DNA from: Streptomyces coeruleorubidus
GTDB lineage: Bacteria > Actinomycetota > Actinomycetes > Streptomycetales > Streptomycetaceae
NCBI RefSeq assembly: GCF_008705135.1
Contig: NZ_CP023694.1
Coordinates: 8,221,001 to 8,285,000 of the forward strand
Direction: 5' to 3'
DNA: 64,000 nt
A program made the translations under genes and the position numbers. How positions within the stretch are numbered: the first letter of the stretch is position 1; each line of letters opens with the position of its first letter. Positions 6,980 to 15,639 of the stretch are shown here, one piece after another. The notes under the pieces were generated by a model. It did not search any database, was not told the origin of the DNA, and worked only from the letters and a program-made list of their open reading frames with translations.

Positions 6980-9277
6980 GTGGGACAGCCGGTCCACTCT
7001 GCCGCGTACCTGGATCCGGAAGCGTCCGTGGAAGCGAGAACCGACGACTTGCTGTCCCGGATGACCCTGCCGGAGAAGGTCGGGCAGCTGCTGATGCTCG
7101 ACGCACAACACGGGGACCTGGCGGACATCGTGTCGGCCAAGCTGGCCGGGGCAGTCCTGCACGTGTCTCCCGACCTCATGCCGCAGGCCATGGAACTGGC
7201 CCGGCAGACACGGCTCGGCATACCGCTGCTGACAGCCGACGACGGCATCCACGGCCACTCGTTCTGGCCGGGGGCGACCATCTTCCCGACCCAGCTGGCC
7301 ATGGCCTGCACCTGGGACCCCTCCCTGCTCCACCGAGTCGCCCGAGCGGCCGCGACCGAAATCGCGGCGACCGGAATCCACGGGACGTTCTCCCCGGTCC
7401 TGTGCATCACCCGGGACCTGCGCTGGGGCCGTATCAACGAGACGTTCGGCGAGGACCCGTTCCTGATCGGCGAACTCGGCGCGGCAATGGTGCGCGGATA
7501 CCAGGGCGACGGCCTCAGCGATCCGACAGCGGCGCTGGCGTACGCCAAGCACTTCGCGGGCTACTCCGAAACCCTGGGCGGGCGCGACGCGAGCGAAGCC
7601 GATCTCAGCCCCCGCAAGCTGCGCTCGTGGTTCCTGCCCCCCTTCGAGCAGGCGGTACGGGCCGGCTGCCGCGGCTTCATGCTCGGCTACCAGTCCATCG
7701 ACGGGGTGCCCATCACCGCGCACCAGTGGCTGATCAACGATGTGCTCAAGGGCGAGTGGGGCTTCACCGGGACGCTGGTGACCGACTGGGACAACGTCGG
7801 CCGGATGGTCTACGACCAGCGGACCTGCGCCGACTACGCCGAGGCGGCGGCGGTCGCCGTCAACGCCGGCAACGACCTCATCATGGCCACGCCGCAGTTC
7901 TTCGAGGGCGCCCAGGAGGCGGTCGCCCGCGGCCTGATTGAAGAGAAGCAGATCGATGACGCGGTACGGCGGGTTCTGCGGCTGAAGTTCGAGCTCGGGC
8001 TCTTCGAGGACCCCCGCGCCCCCGACCCCGACCGGCAGGCGCAGGTGATCGGCTGCAGCGCACACGCCGACCTCAACCTCGAAACCGCCCGACGCTCCCT
8101 GGTGTTGCTGCGCAACGACGGGGTCCTGCCCCTCGAGGGCGGGCTGACCTCGGACGGAACCGGCCGCGCCGCGAGCCGAGGCAAGCAGCGGACGATCGCG
8201 GTCATCGGCCCCAACGCCGACAGCACGCAAGCCATGCTCGGCGACTGGGCGGGCGCCACCGGCCAGGTCCCGTGGATGCCCGACGGACATCCACGTGAGT
8301 CGGTGGAGACGGTGCTCGACGGCCTGCGCGCCGTCGCGCCGGCCGACTGGACCGTCACGTACGCCCGCGGAGCCGACATCGAAAGCCCCGCCTCCAACTC
8401 CGAGTGGTCCCTCGGGCCCGACGGCCAACCGCAGCCGGCCGTTTTCACCCCTGCCCCGGTCGACCAGGCACAGCTTCAGGAGGCCATCGCCGCCGCGGAG
8501 GCCGCCGACTACGCCGTCGTGGTCGTGGGCGACACCATCGCCCTCACCGGCGAGGTGCGCTCCACGGCCACGCTCGACCTCCAAGGGGGCCAGATCGCGC
8601 TGCTGGACGCGGTCGCCGCCACCGGCACACCGATGATCGTCGTACTGGCCCAGTCCAAGCCGAGCACCCTCCCCGAGTCGGCACTGAACGCGGCAGCCCT
8701 CATCGAGGCGTTCAACCCGGGCATGCGCGGCGGCCGCGCCATCGCCGAGCTCCTCCTCGGACTCACCGAACCCAGCGGCCGGCTTCCGGTCTCCTTCGCA
8801 CGGCACGTCGGACAGCAACCGGTCTTCTACAACCAGGTGCGAGGCCAGCACGGGAACCGCTACGCGGATCTCACCCAGGACCCCCTGTTCCAGTTCGGCG
8901 AGGGCCTCACCTACACCACGGTCACCTACTCCGACCTTGCCGTGCACGAGGACGACGTCTCCGCCGACGGCACCGTCCAAGCCACGGTGCGACTCACCAA
9001 CAGCGGAAGCCGCCCGGCCCTGGAAACGGTCCAGGCATACGTCAGCGACCTGACCACCAGCGTCACCTGGGCCGAGCAGGAGCTGAAGGGTTTCACCCAG
9101 GTCGAGGTCCCTCCCGGCGAAAGCCTGGACGTCCGCCTCAGCATCCCTGCCGCGCACTGCTCACTCGTCACAGCCGACAACCGCCGAGTGGTCGAACCAG
9201 GCGAGTTCGCACTCCGCGTCGGCCCCAGCTCACGGCGGGAGCAGCAGCTGAGCGTGGAATTCCGCATCCGGACCTGA
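6980..9277 (+). CDS. GH3 beta-glucosidase-like hydrolase, cytoplasmic
   Basis: A protein of about 765 residues with the full GH3 layout: an N-terminal TIM barrel, an alpha/beta sandwich, and a C-terminal fibronectin III-like domain. The nucleophile motif VTDWDN places the catalytic Asp near residue 269, and KHFAGY and RDLRWGR motifs are present. There is no signal peptide, so it should act on imported oligosaccharides. GTG at 6980 is preferred because GGAGAA precedes it; GTG at 6953 would add nine residues without a ribosome site. It follows the ABC permeases and precedes the cytoplasmic GH32. Beta-glucosidase is the family's commonest activity, but xylosidase and others occur, so the substrate is open. 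Confidence 0.85.
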   Translation: MGQPVHSAAYLDPEASVEARTDDLLSRMTLPEKVGQLLMLDAQHGDLADIVSAKLAGAVLHVSPDLMPQAMELARQTRLGIPLLTADDGIHGHSFWPGATIFPTQLAMACTWDPSLLHRVARAAATEIAATGIHGTFSPVLCITRDLRWGRINETFGEDPFLIGELGAAMVRGYQGDGLSDPTAALAYAKHFAGYSETLGGRDASEADLSPRKLRSWFLPPFEQAVRAGCRGFMLGYQSIDGVPITAHQWLINDVLKGEWGFTGTLVTDWDNVGRMVYDQRTCADYAEAAAVAVNAGNDLIMATPQFFEGAQEAVARGLIEEKQIDDAVRRVLRLKFELGLFEDPRAPDPDRQAQVIGCSAHADLNLETARRSLVLLRNDGVLPLEGGLTSDGTGRAASRGKQRTIAVIGPNADSTQAMLGDWAGATGQVPWMPDGHPRESVETVLDGLRAVAPADWTVTYARGADIESPASNSEWSLGPDGQPQPAVFTPAPVDQAQLQEAIAAAEAADYAVVVVGDTIALTGEVRSTATLDLQGGQIALLDAVAATGTPMIVVLAQSKPSTLPESALNAAALIEAFNPGMRGGRAIAELLLGLTEPSGRLPVSFARHVGQQPVFYNQVRGQHGNRYADLTQDPLFQFGEGLTYTTVTYSDLAVHEDDVSADGTVQATVRLTNSGSRPALETVQAYVSDLTTSVTWAEQELKGFTQVEVPPGESLDVRLSIPAAHCSLVTADNRRVVEPGEFALRVGPSSRREQQLSVEFRIRT

Positions 9278-9318
9278 AGGCCGCACACAGGCTTGGAGAC
9301 CACCGCCCCGTCGGCCCG

Positions 9319-9350
9319 CCGCCCCGCCAACCAGAGGGCCGGCGGGGCGG
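9319..9350 (+). terminator. GC hairpin between GH3 and GH32 genes
   Basis: CCGCCCCGCC (9319-9328) pairs perfectly with GGCGGGGCGG (9341-9350) across a 12-base loop. There is no T run, as is usual for high-GC actinobacteria. It lies 42 bases after the GH3 stop and 28 before the GH32 start, so it may stop or weaken transcription within the locus. Confidence 0.45.
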
Positions 9351-9377
9351 TCCCCTGTCATACGGAAAGGCACGCGT

Positions 9378-10850
9378 GTGTCCACCCCACCCCGCGATCC
9401 ACACTTCCCCGTCGCGCACCTGCGCCCGCCCCGCAACTGGATCAACGACCCCAACGGGCTGGTCTTCCACGACGGCCACTACCACGTGTGCTACCAGTAC
9501 AACCCGCACGGAGCGAACCACGCCAACATGCACTGGGGCCACTTCCGCAGCCCCGACCTGCTGAGCTGGGAGCCGCTGCCGATCGCCCTCTCCCCGAACC
9601 CCGGTGGCCTGGACGCCGACGGCTGCTTCTCCGGTAACGCCGTCTCCGACGGCGAACGGCTGGTCGCCTTCTACTCCGCGCACCGCGAGGACCGCTCGTT
9701 CCAGCACCAGCCGATCACCCGGGCCGTCTCCCGAGACGGCGGCCGGACGTTCAGCCCGAGTGGTGAACTGGTCATCCCCGAGCTGCCCGAGGGCTGCACC
9801 ATGTACCGCGACCCGTACGTCTGGCAGGACGGCGACGGCTGGCGGATGCTGGTCGGCGCCGCCCTCGCGGACGGCCGCGCCGCCGCCCTCCTCTACGACT
9901 CACCCAACCTGGAGAACTGGGCCTACCGGGGGCCCTTCGCCACCCGCCATCCGGAGCCCATCGGTGGCACCGACCTGCTCACCGGGGAGGGCTGGGAATG
10001 CCCGCAATACCTCCCGGCAGCCGACGGACGCGGCGCCCTCCTCTTCAGCACGTGGACCGAACCCACCGGTCCGCAGAGCGTCGCGGCCCTGATCGGCGAA
10101 GAGCATGACGGCCACTTCAAGGCGGGCTCAGCGGTGCCCGTCGACCACGGCCCCGACTGCTACGCCCCCGCCCTGCTGCGGGCACCGGGCGACCGGTGGC
10201 TGCTGTGGGGCTGGTCGTGGGAAGCCCGCGACGAAGCATGGGCCGTCGCGGACGGATGGGCCGGGGCCCTCACCCTGCCCCGCGAGATCCACGTCCACGA
10301 CGACGGCACACTGCGCCAGCAGCCCGCCACCGAACTACTCGCCCTGCGCGGCCGACACACCGTCACCGCCACAGGCGCGACGCGCGGCCCGCAGCCGGTG
10401 GACCTCGGCACCGTGGGCCGCGCCTTCGACCTGACGGCCCGTCTGGAGCCGACCGGAAACGCCGGCCTGCGGCTGCTCACCACCCCGGACGGCTCCGAGT
10501 ACCTCGACATCCGTCTCGACGTAGACGCGGGCGAACTCGTCGTCGACCGTGACCACGCCTCACTGGACAGCCGGGCCCGCGGCGGTTCCCACCGGATGCC
10601 CTGCCCGCCAGACCGGCCCCTCGACCTGCGCGTCGTCGTCGACCACTCCATCGCCGAAATCTTCCTGATCACCACCGGCCAGGTCCTCACCCTGCGCTTC
10701 TACCCCACAGGGCAGAGCCCGTGGCGACTGCAGGCCCGCACCGCCCCGGGCACGCGCCTCGGCTTCGCGGTCGACGCCTGGGAACTGCACCCGCTCGTGA
10801 TCAAGGAGCCGAGCATCGGCGCCGCAGAGTTGGCGCCGGCGTCGCCGTAG
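9378..10850 (+). CDS. Cytoplasmic GH32 beta-fructofuranosidase
   Basis: A 490-residue GH32 enzyme without signal peptide. The motifs are WINDPNG with nucleophile Asp24, YRDP with Asp145, and GWECPQ with acid/base Glu207, followed by the C-terminal beta-sandwich. Length and motif spacing match sucrose-hydrolase or sucrose-6-phosphate-hydrolase types. It probably cuts imported sucrose or short fructo-oligosaccharides to fructose and glucose inside the cell, complementing the secreted GH32 at the left edge. The GTG start at 9378 has GGAAAGG seven bases upstream. It is distinct from the secreted enzyme in lacking the extra C-terminal repeats. Confidence 0.9.
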   Translation: MSTPPRDPHFPVAHLRPPRNWINDPNGLVFHDGHYHVCYQYNPHGANHANMHWGHFRSPDLLSWEPLPIALSPNPGGLDADGCFSGNAVSDGERLVAFYSAHREDRSFQHQPITRAVSRDGGRTFSPSGELVIPELPEGCTMYRDPYVWQDGDGWRMLVGAALADGRAAALLYDSPNLENWAYRGPFATRHPEPIGGTDLLTGEGWECPQYLPAADGRGALLFSTWTEPTGPQSVAALIGEEHDGHFKAGSAVPVDHGPDCYAPALLRAPGDRWLLWGWSWEARDEAWAVADGWAGALTLPREIHVHDDGTLRQQPATELLALRGRHTVTATGATRGPQPVDLGTVGRAFDLTARLEPTGNAGLRLLTTPDGSEYLDIRLDVDAGELVVDRDHASLDSRARGGSHRMPCPPDRPLDLRVVVDHSIAEIFLITTGQVLTLRFYPTGQSPWRLQARTAPGTRLGFAVDAWELHPLVIKEPSIGAAELAPASP

Positions 10851-10942
10851 AACCGACCCCAACCGGTCGATCCCCCACCTCGGCAATGTTTCCCACCCGC
10901 TCTTCCAAGTACTGAACAAGCAGGTCCGAAGGAGGATCCTCC

Positions 10943-13879
10943 ATGAGGTCATACGGTCTCGGACGACGCCAGTTCCTGGCCACCGCAGTCGGTGTCGCCG
11001 CCGCCTGGACCCAGGTTTCCGGCAACGCCATCGCCGCCCCGCAGCTGAAGCAAGCGTCACGTGACAATTCCGTCCGTGTGTGGCTGACGGACGTAGCGGC
11101 CGACAAGTGGGTCGCCGGCCAGGACGATGTGCTGTTCAAGGCGAAGAGAACGACCAACCCGCTGACGATCAAGATCGATGACAGCGTCAAGTACCAGAAG
11201 GTCCAAGGCTTCGGCGGGGCCATGACCGACTCCTCCGCCTGGCTCATCGACAAGCTGTCCACTGCCGAGCGGACCAAACTGATGAACAAGCTGTTCGATC
11301 CCTCGAAGGGAATCGGCCTCAGCCTGCTCCGCTCTCCGATGGGCGCCACGGATTTCAACGCGTCCGGGAACTACTCCTACAACGACATGCCCGCGGGACA
11401 AACAGACCCCACACTATCCAACTTCTCCGTCCAGCATGACGTGCCGTACATCATTCCGGCCTTGCGGCAGGCCCTCTCACTCAACCCGTCCATCAAGATC
11501 ATGGCCAACCCGTGGAGCCCGCCAGGCTGGATGAAGACCTCCGACTCCATGATCGGAGGCACCCTCAAGAGCGAGTACACCTCCGCGCTGGCCAACTACT
11601 TCGTCAAGTTCATCCAAGCCTATGGCGAAGCCGGCGTGCCCATCTCCTACATTTCACCGCAGAACGAACCCATGGGTACTCCCACCTGGCCCGGCATGTT
11701 CCTGTCCGCGTACCAGGAAGCCGAGTTGATCCAGGAGATCGGCAAGGCGTTCGAAGCCAACGGAATCTCCACGAAGATCCTGGCCTGGGACCACAACTGG
11801 GACGTGCCCTCGTATCCCGAGACGATCTTCAGCGACCCCGCAGCCTCCAAGTACACCGCGGGAACCGGGTGGCACATCTACAGCGGCAACCCGAACTACC
11901 AGACGGTGGTCCACAACGACTACCCGAGCAAGGAAACCTTCATCACGGAAGCCACCGGAGGCGTTTGGCAGGACAGCAACCAGACAGCGTTCAGCGAAGC
12001 ACTGGGAACGTGGATCATCAACGGAACGCGCAACTGGGCGAACGGGGTGATGCTGTGGAACATCGCACTCGACCCCGATAGGGGCCCGCTCAACAGCGAC
12101 ACGGCCGGCATACCCATGCTTCGGGGCTTGCTCACGATCGACCCGGCCGACGGACGGGTGACCTACAACGTGGACTACCACGCCCTCGCTCATGCCAGCA
12201 GGTTCGTCAAGCCTGGAGCACGCCGGATCTACTCGAACACCTTCGGGGAAGGCAGCATAGAGAACGTCGCGTTCCAGAACCCGGACGGATCGAAGGTCCT
12301 GATCGCCCACAACTCGGGCAGCGCCGCGAGAACCTTCAGCGTCGCGGACGGCACGCACTCGTTCGACTACACCCTGAACGCCGGCGACGCCGTCACCTTC
12401 ACGTACTGCGGACCTGCGCAGAGCGGCCGTACCCCCGCAGCGACCAAGGTCTCTGACCCGACACACGACTTCACCTTCAAGTCGGCATCCGGCCCGGTCA
12501 CCGTCACGTACGACCCGGAACTGCTGCCCTATCAGAACTCCATCCGTACCGGAAACAAGCTGGTCACGTACTCCCTTCCGATCGGAGCTTCCGTCCAGAC
12601 GACCGGAAGGGCGCTGAGCCGTAGCAAATGGACCGCCACGGCTTCCGCGCAGCCGGATTGGGGTGTGGCCGCAAACGCGATCGACGGCGACATCAACACC
12701 AGGTGGAGTCTCGGGCACGGGACGACGAGCGGCGACTGGTTCCAGATCGACCTGGGGATCCCCACGAGCTTCAACAAAATCGTCTTCGACACCGGCGTGA
12801 ATAATTCGTTCGATTATGTCACCAAGTATCAAATCTACGTTTCGAACGACGGAGTCGATTGGGGCAGCGCCATTGCGAGCGGCAGCGGTGGCATTGGAAA
12901 GATAGCCGTCACGTTGCCGACCCGAACGGCACAGTACATTCGCATCGTCAGTACCGCGGCATCCGGTTTCTGGTGGGCCATCGGCGACATCGAGGTGTAC
13001 GGGTCTGCGCGTGGAACCGGCTCGATCACAGCTCCGGCAGCGGTATCGAACGGCCTCCAGCTGAAGACCTGGACCAGCAAGGAAGGGTCGCAGGTCACCG
13101 TCGTATTCAACGGGACCGCCGACAGCAAGAGTTTCAAGATGTCAACCGACGGCTCGTACACCTATACGCTGCCGAGCGGCACCTCGGCGATGTTCACCAC
13201 CAAGAAGCTGTCGAGCTTCCCATCGCCGACGTTCAGCGAATTGAAGCCGGAACGAGGAACGCCGCGCTCCAAGTTCACGATTCGCGGTTCTGGTTTCGGC
13301 GATGCACAGGGGCTGGGTACGGTGTATTTCGGATCGAGCTATGCCGAAATAGACACCTGGTCGGACATGAGCATCAGCGCCTACGTTCCGAAGGGGCTTC
13401 CAGCGGGAAAGGTCACGGTTTCCGTGAAGGGGGCCAGCGGAGCAGACGCAGGTGGATCATCGTTCGACGTCATAGATCTCGGTCCTGCGCTGCCGCGGAC
13501 AGGCTGGACCGCAAAGGCTTCGGACGCAAGCCAGTGGGATGCGCCCGGAAACATGCTCGATGGCAATTCCGACACCCGGTACAGCTCCGGAACAGGGCAG
13601 TACGACGGCCTCTGGATCCAAGTGGACATGGGGCAGACACAGACCTTCGACAAGATCGTGCTGGATGTCGGCGGCAGTGTCAGCGACTATGCGCGGAGCA
13701 CAGACGTATACGTATCCACGGATGGAACCGACTGGACCAAGGTTTCTTCCGCAGCGGACGGCCAGCGAGTCCACCTGATTTTCTTCCCCACGCAGACAGC
13801 TCGCTACATCAAGGTCGTCAATACAGGCGACGTTGCGCGTAGCTGGTGGTCAGTCGCAGAATTCAACGTCTACAACTGA
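10943..13879 (+). CDS. Secreted GH30 glycosidase with discoidin and IPT/TIG domains
   Basis: A 978-residue protein with a Tat-like signal (GRRQFLATAVG, residues 7-17; cleavage near 34). The GH30 catalytic domain opens with QGFGGAMTDSSAWL; acid/base Glu242 lies in SPQNEP and nucleophile Glu336 in FITEATGG. After the barrel come an F5/8 type C (discoidin, CBM32-like) domain at about 555-690, an IPT/TIG Ig-like fold at about 765-840, and a second discoidin domain at about 850-978. The family includes beta-1,6-glucanases, glucosylceramidases and xylan-active enzymes; HIYSGNPNYQ suggests the glucan-active side, but this is weak. AAGGAGG precedes the ATG inside a GGAGGATCCTCC palindrome. Codon use, especially 12,600-13,250, is visibly less GC-biased than its neighbours, hinting at transfer. 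Confidence 0.87.
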   Translation: MRSYGLGRRQFLATAVGVAAAWTQVSGNAIAAPQLKQASRDNSVRVWLTDVAADKWVAGQDDVLFKAKRTTNPLTIKIDDSVKYQKVQGFGGAMTDSSAWLIDKLSTAERTKLMNKLFDPSKGIGLSLLRSPMGATDFNASGNYSYNDMPAGQTDPTLSNFSVQHDVPYIIPALRQALSLNPSIKIMANPWSPPGWMKTSDSMIGGTLKSEYTSALANYFVKFIQAYGEAGVPISYISPQNEPMGTPTWPGMFLSAYQEAELIQEIGKAFEANGISTKILAWDHNWDVPSYPETIFSDPAASKYTAGTGWHIYSGNPNYQTVVHNDYPSKETFITEATGGVWQDSNQTAFSEALGTWIINGTRNWANGVMLWNIALDPDRGPLNSDTAGIPMLRGLLTIDPADGRVTYNVDYHALAHASRFVKPGARRIYSNTFGEGSIENVAFQNPDGSKVLIAHNSGSAARTFSVADGTHSFDYTLNAGDAVTFTYCGPAQSGRTPAATKVSDPTHDFTFKSASGPVTVTYDPELLPYQNSIRTGNKLVTYSLPIGASVQTTGRALSRSKWTATASAQPDWGVAANAIDGDINTRWSLGHGTTSGDWFQIDLGIPTSFNKIVFDTGVNNSFDYVTKYQIYVSNDGVDWGSAIASGSGGIGKIAVTLPTRTAQYIRIVSTAASGFWWAIGDIEVYGSARGTGSITAPAAVSNGLQLKTWTSKEGSQVTVVFNGTADSKSFKMSTDGSYTYTLPSGTSAMFTTKKLSSFPSPTFSELKPERGTPRSKFTIRGSGFGDAQGLGTVYFGSSYAEIDTWSDMSISAYVPKGLPAGKVTVSVKGASGADAGGSSFDVIDLGPALPRTGWTAKASDASQWDAPGNMLDGNSDTRYSSGTGQYDGLWIQVDMGQTQTFDKIVLDVGGSVSDYARSTDVYVSTDGTDWTKVSSAADGQRVHLIFFPTQTARYIKVVNTGDVARSWWSVAEFNVYN

Positions 13880-13893
13880 CCTCGGGCACTGAG

Positions 13894-13931
13894 GGCCGGA
13901 GTGGCACGTCGCCAAGGGTGCCGCTCCGGCC
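13894..13931 (+). terminator. Strong hairpin terminator after GH30
   Basis: A 14-base stem: GGCCGGAGTGGCAC (13894-13907) pairs with GTGCCGCTCCGGCC (13918-13931) with one G-U pair and a 10-base loop. It starts 15 bases past the GH30 stop and should end the polysaccharide-utilisation transcript. Confidence 0.8.
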
Positions 13932-14270
13932 ATAAGCGGACGTTCGTGACGTGGGAGGCCAGCACCGGGGCTCGTGCGGGATCCGCTGGCCCCTTCGCCG
14001 TCAGTCCCCGCGCTTCACTTGTCTGTGCCTGATATGTCGTCAGCTAAGTCAGCATCTGATCAGCATCAGTCCCTGCACATTCCGAGACGGGTGTCTGAAC
14101 AGGTGCCTTGGCGACGGCATCGCAGCAGCCTGGTTGGCGCGAAGAAGCAGGCAGGGACCCTTCTCGCCAGAGTTAAGCGATGTTCCTCACAATCTTCGAG
14201 TCCGAAGCGTGCCCGTGTACAGTGAAGAACGCCCTTGACCTGCAGAAAGCTGGCAGGGAGCCGTCTTCTG
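13932..14270. other. Gene-free stretch of atypical composition
   Basis: About 340 bases between the GH30 terminator and panD. It is clearly less GC-rich than the surroundings (for example 14,025-14,090 and 14,175-14,225). Short plus-strand frames at 13951-14238 and 13974-14225 exist but lack Streptomyces codon bias and good ribosome sites, so I do not call them genes. It must contain the panD promoter. The composition and its position at the boundary of the carbohydrate locus could mark an old insertion junction. Confidence 0.4.
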
Positions 14271-14280
14271 GGAGTTGAAA

Positions 14281-14700
14281 ATGCTTCGTACCATGTTCAA
14301 GTCCAAGATCCACCGAGCCACCGTCACCCAGGCCGACCTGCACTACGTCGGATCGGTGACCATCGACGCCGACCTGCTGGACGCCGCCGACCTGCTGCCC
14401 GGCGAGCTGGTGCACATCGTGGACATCACCAACGGCGCCCGGCTGGAGACGTACGTCATCGAGGGCGAGCGGGGATCCGGTGTCGTCGGGATCAACGGGG
14501 CCGCCGCCCATCTCGTCCACCCCGGCGATCTGGTGATCATCATCAGCTACGCCCAGGTGACGGATGCCGAGGCGCGGGCACTCACCCCCCGGGTCGTACA
14601 CGTGGACCGCGACAACCGGATCGTGGACCTCGGCGCCGACCCGTCCGAGCCGGTACCGGGCTCGGACCAGCAGCGCAGCCCGCAGGCCGTTCGGGCCTGA
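14281..14700 (+). CDS. panD: Aspartate 1-decarboxylase proenzyme
   Basis: A 139-residue PanD. It makes beta-alanine from L-aspartate for pantothenate and CoA. The zymogen cuts itself between Gly24 and Ser25 (motif YVGSVTID), turning Ser25 into the pyruvoyl cofactor. The motif FKSKIHRATVTQADLHY at residues 6-22 and the NGARLETYVI block are family hallmarks. The ATG at 14281 is chosen over an in-frame TTG six bases earlier because GGGAG sits six bases upstream of it. The tail after residue 115 is slightly longer than in E. coli. A small acetyltransferase follows 28 bases later and may be co-transcribed. Confidence 0.96.
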   Translation: MLRTMFKSKIHRATVTQADLHYVGSVTIDADLLDAADLLPGELVHIVDITNGARLETYVIEGERGSGVVGINGAAAHLVHPGDLVIIISYAQVTDAEARALTPRVVHVDRDNRIVDLGADPSEPVPGSDQQRSPQAVRA

Positions 14701-14728
14701 CCGACGTACCGGGGACAGGAGCGTGTCC

Positions 14729-15073
14729 ATGAGGGACCTGGAGATCCGCGACGACCGCGAGGCGGGCCGCCTGGAGGCGGTGTCCGGCGGTGAAGTAGTC
14801 GGCCGCATCGAGTATTTCGTCCTCGACAGCCCCGAACGCGCGCTCGTGCCCGTGCACACGATCGTCGAACCGGCCCACGAGGGCCAGGGCATCGCGGGTG
14901 CGCTGGCGCGAGAGCTCTACGGCATCGCCGGCCGTGAGCACAGCGCCGTCGCCCCGCTCTGCCCCTACGTCGCCAAGTGGTCCGAACGCCACCCCGACGA
15001 GGCCCCACCGGCTGACCAGGCCCTACTGACAGCCGCGAAGGGCTGGTTGGCCGAACACCCCGGCCGCTTCTGA
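14729..15073 (+). CDS. Small GNAT-family N-acetyltransferase
   Basis: A 114-residue protein of the compact YjdJ-like GNAT group. The acetyl-CoA-binding stretch is visible as HTIVEPAHEGQGIAGALARE, with the GQGIAG pyrophosphate loop, and the end contains the PLCPYVAKW segment with a cysteine typical of this group. The substrate is unknown. ATG at 14729 has CAGGAG upstream; an in-frame GTG two codons earlier is also possible. It lies 28 bases after panD. Confidence 0.85.
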   Translation: MRDLEIRDDREAGRLEAVSGGEVVGRIEYFVLDSPERALVPVHTIVEPAHEGQGIAGALARELYGIAGREHSAVAPLCPYVAKWSERHPDEAPPADQALLTAAKGWLAEHPGRF

Positions 15074-15224
15074 CTCCCGAGCCGGGACGTACGGTGTCCG
15101 AGCCCGGGCCCGTTACCCCCACCTGGCCCCTCCCCGTCCCGCGCGGGGGTGACTGGGGAAGCGGTCGACGGGTAGGCGGGGGAGTAGTCCAGAGCCGGAG
15201 TCGAGCGACTGGCTGGAGGACCTC

Positions 15225-15539
15225 ATGACGAATCCGTATCCCGACCCCGTGCCGCCGGGGCCGACGCCGGGCCCCGAGCCCCAGCCCCCGGAGCCGCATC
15301 CCGATCCGGTGCCGAACCCGCAGCCTCCGCCGGGTCCGGAGCCGACCCCTCCGCCCCCGGCCCCGATCCCGCCGCCGGGTCCGACGCCCCCGGGTCCGAC
15401 TCCACCGGGTCCGACTCCACCGGGTCCGACCCCACCGGCACCCCCGGGCCCCGACCCGGTGCCGGGCCCCGACCCGTCCCCGATCCCGCCGGGACCGGAA
15501 CCCGTACCGAACCCCGAGCCGGGCCCGCCGCTGTCCTGA
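15225..15539 (+). CDS. Proline-rich disordered protein
   Basis: A 104-residue protein made mostly of proline, glycine, acidic residues and threonine, with no cysteine, no signal peptide and no membrane segment. A central PPGPT unit repeats four times around residues 48-68. Such a sequence should be an extended polyproline-type chain. It is called a gene because GGAGG lies five bases before the ATG and a strong terminator follows the stop. The G-rich frame on the opposite strand is taken as its shadow. No function can be assigned. Confidence 0.6.
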   Translation: MTNPYPDPVPPGPTPGPEPQPPEPHPDPVPNPQPPPGPEPTPPPPAPIPPPGPTPPGPTPPGPTPPGPTPPAPPGPDPVPGPDPSPIPPGPEPVPNPEPGPPLS

Positions 15540-15572
15540 ACGGCGGCATGAGAACGGGCACAGCGCATGAGA

Positions 15573-15615
15573 ACGGGGCCGGTGGACAGCCGATGCGGCC
15601 GTCCACCGGCCCCGT
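15573..15615. terminator. Bidirectional terminator between convergent genes
   Basis: ACGGGGCCGGTGGAC (15573-15587) pairs perfectly over 15 bases with GTCCACCGGCCCCGT (15601-15615), with a 13-base loop. It lies between the proline-rich gene and the convergent gnd gene and can serve both. Confidence 0.85.
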
Positions 15616-15639
15616 ACCGTTTCCGTCAGCGCCGAGCGC

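Noticed and set aside
3564..7106. A 1180-codon open frame on the minus strand across the ABC operon
   Set aside because: It is the antisense shadow of genes with extreme GC at third positions; the protein is low complexity (runs of Gly, Asp, His, Gln) and the plus-strand genes have clear families.
6938..9157. A 739-codon minus-strand frame opposite GH3
   Set aside because: Antisense shadow of the GH3 gene; no recognisable domain.
13974..14225. An 83-codon frame upstream of panD
   Set aside because: No ribosome site or codon bias; kept only as part of an unexplained stretch.
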